NCBI GenBank assembly: GCA_017400135.1
Contig: JAFPVJ010000007.1
Location: 1-64,000 of the forward strand
Source of the DNA: Bacteroidales bacterium
Lineage (GTDB): Bacteria; Bacteroidota; Bacteroidia; Bacteroidales; UBA932
Length of the DNA stretch: 64,000 nucleotides
Reading direction: 5' to 3'
Shown here: positions 59,489 to 64,000 of the stretch, piece by piece
Layout of the letters: the number at the start of each line of letters is the position of its first letter
Numbering within the stretch: the stretch's first letter is position 1
Notes under the pieces: model-generated
The model's database searches: none
Told to the model about the DNA's origin: nothing
The model's input: the letters and a program-made list of their open reading frames with translations, nothing else
Program-made: the position numbers and the translations under genes

Positions 59489-60718
59489 TCATTCATCTCT
59501 CATGGCATCCACCGGTTTGACGGCCATCGCACGCGTGGCCGGAGCCAAGCCCGCCAGCACACCCAGGACCGCCAGGAGCAGCAGGGCGCCGACCGCGGTC
59601 CAGAAGCCGATCTGGAAGCCCGCGTCCGGTTTCAGCGCATCCGCGCCCGAAAGGATCAGTACCGAAATCACTATGCCGAACATGCCCGCGACCAGGGTCA
59701 GCGTCATGCTCTCCAGCATGATCTGGCCCAGGATGTCCCGCGGCGTGGCGCCGATGGCCCGGCGAATGCCGATCTCCGTGGTCCGCTCGCGCACCGTCAC
59801 CATCATGATGTTGCTGACACCAATCGCACCGGCCAGCAAGGTACCGAGCCCGACCAGCAGGATCAGGAAATTCAGACCCCGGAACAGGTTGTCCACCATG
59901 GTGAACAGCTGCTCCGTGTTGATCATGAACAGCGCCTGCTCGTCCGTAGGATCGAAAAGGTGCTCCCGGGCCATGATGCTACGCAGGCGGCTGTTGAGGG
60001 TGGACATCTGCACGCCCTTCTTGCCCGTCAGGCAGATCAGGTCCACGTAATTGCCCCGGTGGTAGATCTTCTGGGCGACCGTGAGCGGAATCGTGACCGT
60101 CTCGTCGGCCCGCCCGTTGATGCTCATGTTGCCGGCATTGACATCCACGCCCACGACCTGATAGTAAATGGGACCCGCCTGAATGTAGGTGCCGCATGGA
60201 TCTTCCCCTCCAGGGAACAGGGACTCGTAAATGCGCCTGCCGATGACGCAGACCTTGCGTTCCTGCTGCACGTCGGTCTCATTGATATAGCGTCCGTAGA
60301 GGAGTTTCGGCGTCTCGACCTGGTTATAATCGGCCTTTACTCCCTTGACGGAGCAATTGGCCGTCTTCTTGTCATACAGGGCCGTCTGGCCCCAGTTGCT
60401 GACGACGGGTGTCACGACGTCCAGTTCGGGAACCATCAGCTTCAGCCGGTCCACGTCCTTGTAGTACAGGCGCCAGTGACGGTTCTCCTTGAGTCCCTTC
60501 CAGGGTTTGGTGGTCGTTCCGTCGACGAGGATGACCGTGTTGGTGGCGAATCCCTCGAAGTTGGTCATCAGCAACGACTTCAGCCCCTGTCCTCCGCCCA
60601 GCATCGCGAGCAGCATGAACAGACCCCAGAAGATGCCGAAACCGGTCAGCAGGGTACGGCTCTTGTTGCGCAAGAGCGTATCCAGGATTTCCTTGAAACT
60701 GTCACGGTCGAACTTCAT
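59489..60718 (-). CDS. MacB-type ABC transporter permease
   Basis: A 409-residue permease with the MacB layout: an N-terminal helix (SRTLLTGFGIFWGLFMLLAML), a large extracytoplasmic MacB_PCD domain (about 40-270) and the C-terminal FtsX-like three-helix bundle (NFLILLVGLGTLLAGAIGV, VRERTTEIGIRRAIGATP). The second permease of the operon; its start is one base after the stop of the first. The two permeases are paralogues and likely form a heterodimer. Confidence 0.93.
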   Translation of the reverse strand: MKFDRDSFKEILDTLLRNKSRTLLTGFGIFWGLFMLLAMLGGGQGLKSLLMTNFEGFATNTVILVDGTTTKPWKGLKENRHWRLYYKDVDRLKLMVPELDVVTPVVSNWGQTALYDKKTANCSVKGVKADYNQVETPKLLYGRYINETDVQQERKVCVIGRRIYESLFPGGEDPCGTYIQAGPIYYQVVGVDVNAGNMSINGRADETVTIPLTVAQKIYHRGNYVDLICLTGKKGVQMSTLNSRLRSIMAREHLFDPTDEQALFMINTEQLFTMVDNLFRGLNFLILLVGLGTLLAGAIGVSNIMMVTVRERTTEIGIRRAIGATPRDILGQIMLESMTLTLVAGMFGIVISVLILSGADALKPDAGFQIGFWTAVGALLLLAVLGVLAGLAPATRAMAVKPVDAMRDE

Positions 60719-60719
60719 G

Positions 60720-61988
60720 TCATTCTGCCCTCAGGGCTTCTATGGGTCTAACACGGGCCGCCTTGACGGCCGGGAACAAGCCGGCGACGGTTCCTGCCAC
60801 GATCAACAGGAGGGTGGCTTCCAGGGCCACGTCCACGCCGACGAAGGGGTCTTTCAGCATTTGGACGGACTCTCCCAACAATTCCATGCGGGATGCGCCC
60901 ACGGTCGCGTTCAGTACTTCACAGGCCACCAGTCCCAGGATCATCCCGACATAGCCGAATACGGCCGTGATCGAGACGCTCTCCGCGATGATCAGCTTGG
61001 TGATCTGCCAGGGATTGGCACCGATCGCCTTGCGGATGCCGAATTCACGCGTGCGCTCCTTGACCGTGATGAGCATAATGTTGCTCACGCCCACGATGCC
61101 GCTCAGCAGGGTGAACAGGCCGATGATCCAGAGGGCGGTCCGCAGGATGCCGGTCGCCTTCTCCATCTGTAGGTTCTGCGTGTAGCGGTTCCAGATCCAG
61201 AGGGCGGCCTTGTCGCCCGGATCTGCACGGTGGCGGGTCAGGATGGCAGCCCGGTAACTATCTTCGAACGCGGTGTTTTCCTTCTCCGTATCCAAGCCGT
61301 GGAAGGTGAAATGGATGCTTTCCAGCACATCGCCCTTTTGATATATGGTACGCAGGGTGGTGAAGGGGAGATAGATGGATTCCCACATCGAATCCTCCCG
61401 CGACTTGTACACGCCGACCACCCGGTACATCAGGTTGCCGATCTTGATGTAGCGGCCCACCATCCCCTCGTAATCCGTCTTCCCGTCCAGCAGGTTCTTC
61501 ACGTGGCTCATCGCCAGCAGGGCGACCTTCTTGCTGCCGGAAATGTCCTGCGGATTGAGCGGGCGGCCGGCCACGATCTCGATCTTGTTCATTTCCTCAT
61601 ACTCAGGGTAGATGCCGCGCAGATGGCCATCCATATTGCGCTTGCCATAGTTGACCTTCATTCCGCTCTGGTCGATCGATGCGCTGACATGGTCGATGTT
61701 TTCCGAGAAAAGGCTGCTTCGGGTGATGGCCAGGTCCTTCTGGTCCAGGCGGATGTAACGTCCGCTTTTCAGGCCGTCGTGAGGGATTGAGGTGAACCAG
61801 CCGTTGATCTCCATCGTATTGACCAGGACATCGTCACCCTGACTCAGGAATGCGTTCATCAGGCCGTTTCCCGCGCCCAGCAGCACGATGATCATGAAGA
61901 TGCCCCACGCCACCGAGAAGCCGGTGAGCGCGGTGCGCAGCTTGTTGCGCCGCAGGGATTCGAGGATTTCGGTCAGGAGGTCACGCAT
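60720..61988 (-). CDS. MacB-type ABC transporter permease
   Basis: A 422-residue permease, the paralogue of the next gene. N-terminal helix after LRRNKLRTALTGFSVAWGIF, extracytoplasmic MacB_PCD domain, and C-terminal FtsX bundle (TLLSGIVGVSNIMLITVKERTREFGIRKAIGA as separate blocks). Its ATG overlaps the stop of the ATPase gene by one base. Substrate unknown: MacB-type systems export macrolides, peptides or lipoproteins. Confidence 0.93.
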   Translation of the reverse strand: MRDLLTEILESLRRNKLRTALTGFSVAWGIFMIIVLLGAGNGLMNAFLSQGDDVLVNTMEINGWFTSIPHDGLKSGRYIRLDQKDLAITRSSLFSENIDHVSASIDQSGMKVNYGKRNMDGHLRGIYPEYEEMNKIEIVAGRPLNPQDISGSKKVALLAMSHVKNLLDGKTDYEGMVGRYIKIGNLMYRVVGVYKSREDSMWESIYLPFTTLRTIYQKGDVLESIHFTFHGLDTEKENTAFEDSYRAAILTRHRADPGDKAALWIWNRYTQNLQMEKATGILRTALWIIGLFTLLSGIVGVSNIMLITVKERTREFGIRKAIGANPWQITKLIIAESVSITAVFGYVGMILGLVACEVLNATVGASRMELLGESVQMLKDPFVGVDVALEATLLLIVAGTVAGLFPAVKAARVRPIEALRAE

Positions 61989-62710
61989 TATTTCATCACG
62001 GTATCGCGGCCGAAGGCGGAGGCCTCGTGGCGTTTGTTCATTTCAATCTCACCGATGATACCGTCCTTGATGTGGATGATCTTATCAGTGCAGTTGGCCA
62101 CCCCGCTCTCGTGGGTCACGACGATGATCGTCATTCCCTCCTGCTTGTTGAGCGAGGTCAGCAAGTCCATCACCTCGACGCTGGTCTTGGAATCGAGGGC
62201 ACCGGTCGGCTCGTCGGCCAGGATGATGCGGGGCCGGGTGATCAGGGCACGGGCGATCGCCACGCGCTGTTTCTGCCCGCCGGACATCTCGTTGGGATAA
62301 TGGTGGGACCAGTCCTTCAGCCCCAGCTTGTCCAGGTATTCCATCGCCTGCTCGTGACGCTTCTTGCGCGGAACGCCCTGGTAGAAGAGCGGCAGTTCCA
62401 CGTTCTCCACAGCCGTCTTGAAGGGGATCAGGTTGAAGGACTGGAAGATGAATCCGATCATCCGGTTCCTGTAATCGGCGGCCTCCCGCTCGCTCAGGTT
62501 CCGGATCAGGGCACCGTCCAACCAGTACTCGCCCGTATCGTAATTGTCCAGGATTCCCAGGATATTGAGCAGGGTCGACTTGCCGGACCCGGACGCGCCC
62601 ATGATGGAGACGAATTCGCCTTTATCAATGGAAAGGTCTATCCCCTTCAGCACATGGAGCGGCTGTCCGTTGTCGTAGGTCTTGTTGACACCTTTCAGTT
62701 CAATCAGCAT
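61988..62710 (-). CDS. MacB/LolD-type ABC transporter ATP-binding protein
   Basis: A 240-residue ATPase. Walker A is MGASGSGKST, the signature motif is MSGGQKQRVAIARAL, Walker B is IILADEPTGALD, and the H-loop is VVTHE. The size and motifs match LolD/MacB-like ATPases. It opens the operon ATPase-permease-permease-adaptor-TolC, behind a textbook promoter at 62744-62774. Confidence 0.95.
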   Translation of the reverse strand: MLIELKGVNKTYDNGQPLHVLKGIDLSIDKGEFVSIMGASGSGKSTLLNILGILDNYDTGEYWLDGALIRNLSEREAADYRNRMIGFIFQSFNLIPFKTAVENVELPLFYQGVPRKKRHEQAMEYLDKLGLKDWSHHYPNEMSGGQKQRVAIARALITRPRIILADEPTGALDSKTSVEVMDLLTSLNKQEGMTIIVVTHESGVANCTDKIIHIKDGIIGEIEMNKRHEASAFGRDTVMK

Positions 62711-62743
62711 AAAAAACTACTGTATTAGTTCAATAGGACACTG

Positions 62744-62774
62744 CAAAGGTAAGAAGAAAAAAGTATCCTGCAAA
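62744..62774 (-). promoter_or_regulatory. promoter TTTG-N19-TACCTTTG for the exporter operon
   Basis: Minus strand: -33 TTTG at 62771-62774 and exact -7 box TACCTTTG at 62744-62751 with 19 bases between, 33 bases before the ATPase ATG. Confidence 0.75.
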
Positions 62775-62835
62775 TTTTTTCATCAAAAAGTATGCAGAAA
62801 AATGCAGGATTTGGGAAAAAGCGGACCGAATCCGC

Positions 62836-63504
62836 CTATTTGATATAGGATTTGACGATGCCTTCTATGACTTTGTACGCATCCATCGTCAGATGGACGC
62901 CGTCGGGGCTGTATTCCGGGCGGATGCCGTTGGTCGGGCTCTTGAGCGCGTCAAAGTAATTGACGTAGGTGACACCGCGGGTCTTGGCGGCGTAGGCTGC
63001 CAGTTCGGCGTTGATACCCATGATGATCTCCGACGGGTCCTCGGTCATCAGTTTGGACCAATGGTAGCGGTTGACGGGGGTGATGGAGCAAAGCAGCACC
63101 TTGATCTTGTTGGCACGGGCCAGCTCGCACATCGAGATGAGGTTTTCGACGATCTTTTCCGGAGCAATCAGGCCGTTGTTGCCCGCAATGTCATTCGTGC
63201 CGGCCAGGATGGCGACATATTTCGGATGCAGGTTGATGACGTCCGAACGGAAGCGGACCAGCATCTGGGCGGTCGTCTGGCCGCTGATGCCGCGCGCCTG
63301 GTAATTGTTGTCAGTAAAGAAGGCGGCGTCCCTCCACCACTGCTCGGTGATGGAATCCCCCATGAAAACAGCCTTCGGCCGGACGGTCACGGCGGCATTG
63401 TCCGCGGCATAGCGGTCGGTGTGGGCCCAGTCCTTGACCGGCTCCTGCGCCAGCGCAGTGGAAGCAAGCAGTAAGCTCATGGCAATCAGTATCAGTTTCT
63501 TCAT
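62836..63504 (-). CDS. secreted SGNH/GDSL family esterase
   Basis: A 222-residue secreted hydrolase. Signal peptide ends at ALAQ (residue 20). Block I is VFMGDSITE with Ser51; block III GTNDIAGNN; block V SPDGVHLT with the catalytic Asp/His. The type is close to acetyl-xylan or platelet-activating-factor acetylhydrolase-like members from gut Bacteroidales, which remove acetyl groups from sugars. A TAAATTTG box lies 25 bases upstream. Confidence 0.92.
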   Translation of the reverse strand: MKKLILIAMSLLLASTALAQEPVKDWAHTDRYAADNAAVTVRPKAVFMGDSITEQWWRDAAFFTDNNYQARGISGQTTAQMLVRFRSDVINLHPKYVAILAGTNDIAGNNGLIAPEKIVENLISMCELARANKIKVLLCSITPVNRYHWSKLMTEDPSEIIMGINAELAAYAAKTRGVTYVNYFDALKSPTNGIRPEYSPDGVHLTMDAYKVIEGIVKSYIK

Positions 63505-63529
63505 GGCACAATACGGTTTTAGCTGAAAA

Positions 63530-63537
63530 CAAATTTA
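63530..63537 (-). promoter_or_regulatory. -7 promoter box TAAATTTG for the esterase
   Basis: Exact consensus on the minus strand. It lies 12 bases from an identical box on the plus strand, so the two divergent promoters overlap. Confidence 0.6.
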
Positions 63538-63549
63538 ACAATAATTACG

Positions 63550-63557
63550 TAAATTTG
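63550..63557 (+). promoter_or_regulatory. -7 promoter box TAAATTTG, near-leaderless geometry
   Basis: Exact consensus ending six positions before the A of ATG 63563. Confidence 0.6.
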
Positions 63558-63562
63558 TCACG

Positions 63563-64000
63563 ATGAACCTGAAGAATCCCAAATTCACCACCCAGACCAA
63601 ACTCGCCGAGATGCTCGACCGGGATCCTTCCCTGCTCGATGTCCTGGACCGTCTGGGCATACGCCTGGGTTTCGGCGAGCGCACCCTGGGCGAGGCGGCC
63701 GAATGCGCCGGACTGGATCCGGAAACGACCTGCCTGATCTGCAACGTTTACACCTTCGAAGACTACAAGCCCGACCCGGAAACGCTCCTGCGCGGCCGGA
63801 TCACTGATGTCGTCAAATATATCCGCCATTCGCACCAAAGCTATCTGACCACCGAACTGGTCTGGCTGGAGCGCTCGATCGGCACCCTTATCGCCCCTTT
63901 CGGCGAGAAGCAGCAGAAGGTCATCTGGCGCTTCTTCAACGAGTACAAGGCCGAGCTTGAAAAGCATTTCGCCTTTGAGGAAGAAGAGGTGCTGCCCTAC
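63563..64000 (+). CDS. hemerythrin-like protein, partial (runs off the window)
   Basis: The first 146 residues of a gene cut by the window end. The N-terminal about 75 residues (KLAEMLDRDPSLLDVLDRLGI, GERTLGEAAECAGL) resemble the ScdA/DUF542-type or similar N-terminal domain, and the rest begins a hemerythrin fold: KYIRHSHQSYLTTEL with the first His ligands, and ELEKHFAFEEEEVLPY with the His and Glu ligands. Such two-domain proteins are linked to nitric oxide or oxygen stress and repair of iron centres. The start is set by the promoter box right in front. The second half and further ligands are outside the window. Confidence 0.8.
   Translation, partial: MNLKNPKFTTQTKLAEMLDRDPSLLDVLDRLGIRLGFGERTLGEAAECAGLDPETTCLICNVYTFEDYKPDPETLLRGRITDVVKYIRHSHQSYLTTELVWLERSIGTLIAPFGEKQQKVIWRFFNEYKAELEKHFAFEEEEVLPY

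Overview
The window comes from a fairly G+C-rich member of the Bacteroidota, most likely order Bacteroidales. The reasons are: (i) promoter-like TAnnTTTG boxes, the -7 element of this phylum, stand upstream of many genes, several with a TTTG/TTG element 19-20 bases further upstream; (ii) surface lipoproteins built from fimbrillin-like, Fibrobacter-succinogenes-major (Fib_succ), Big_2 and LRR modules; (iii) a long C-terminally extended ribosomal protein S16, Tat-exported sugar enzymes, a tetraheme NrfH-like cytochrome beside resB/ccsA, and several secreted glycan-active enzymes. I could not run any search, so family names rest on motifs and remembered family features.

Layout. 0-1.2 kb: a split chromate transporter pair. 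1.3-6.5 kb: host-glycan-type enzymes (GH20 hexosaminidase, Ser-type sulfatase, sialate O-acetylesterase). 6.6-7.35 kb: a TIGR04076 protein and a 20-residue-repeat protein. 7.4-18.3 kb: an AT-richer island of three very large modular lipoproteins, preceded by a short conserved ORF. 18.4-20.6 kb: membrane proteins, rimM, rpsP and tRNA-Leu. 20.6-27.6 kb: GH78 rhamnosidase, PIF1-like helicase, a REP-associated tyrosine transposase with its palindromes, and a GH88 hydrolase. 27.7-30.9 kb: pncB, ispF, tRNA-Gln, tRNA-Met, a TfoX-like gene and a truncated Fib_succ fragment. 30.9-37.2 kb: a leftward operon sufB-pnuC-sufC-sufD-ispE-SpoIIE phosphatase. 37.2-38.4 kb: an acyltransferase-fold protein. 38.4-44.0 kb: a five-gene leftward operon with a tetraheme cytochrome fused to a SUMF1-like domain, two Tat-type lipoprotein enzymes (Gfo/Idh/MocA and sugar isomerase/epimerase), ResB and CcsA. 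44.1-46.0 kb: a small helical protein and PBP4. 46.0-52.3 kb: radA, galE, then a second copy of the short-ORF plus modular-lipoprotein cassette. 52.4-57.05 kb: housekeeping run (membrane protein, mutL, rhomboid, tsaC-like, rsmE, phosphoesterase). 57.05-62.7 kb: a TolC/MFP/MacB-type tripartite exporter. 62.8-64 kb: an SGNH hydrolase and the start of a hemerythrin-like gene running off the window.

The most unusual signals are: a short protein family (49 and 45 aa) sharing a near-identical C-terminus, found directly upstream of two unlinked modular lipoproteins, whose DNA differs almost only at synonymous positions; the NrfH-like cytochrome/SUMF1 fusion in an operon that looks like an nrf locus in which NrfA is replaced by exported sugar oxidoreductase and isomerase genes; and a RAYT transposase with four alternating palindromic elements next to it. 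No intergenic stretch longer than about 300 bases lacks a gene.
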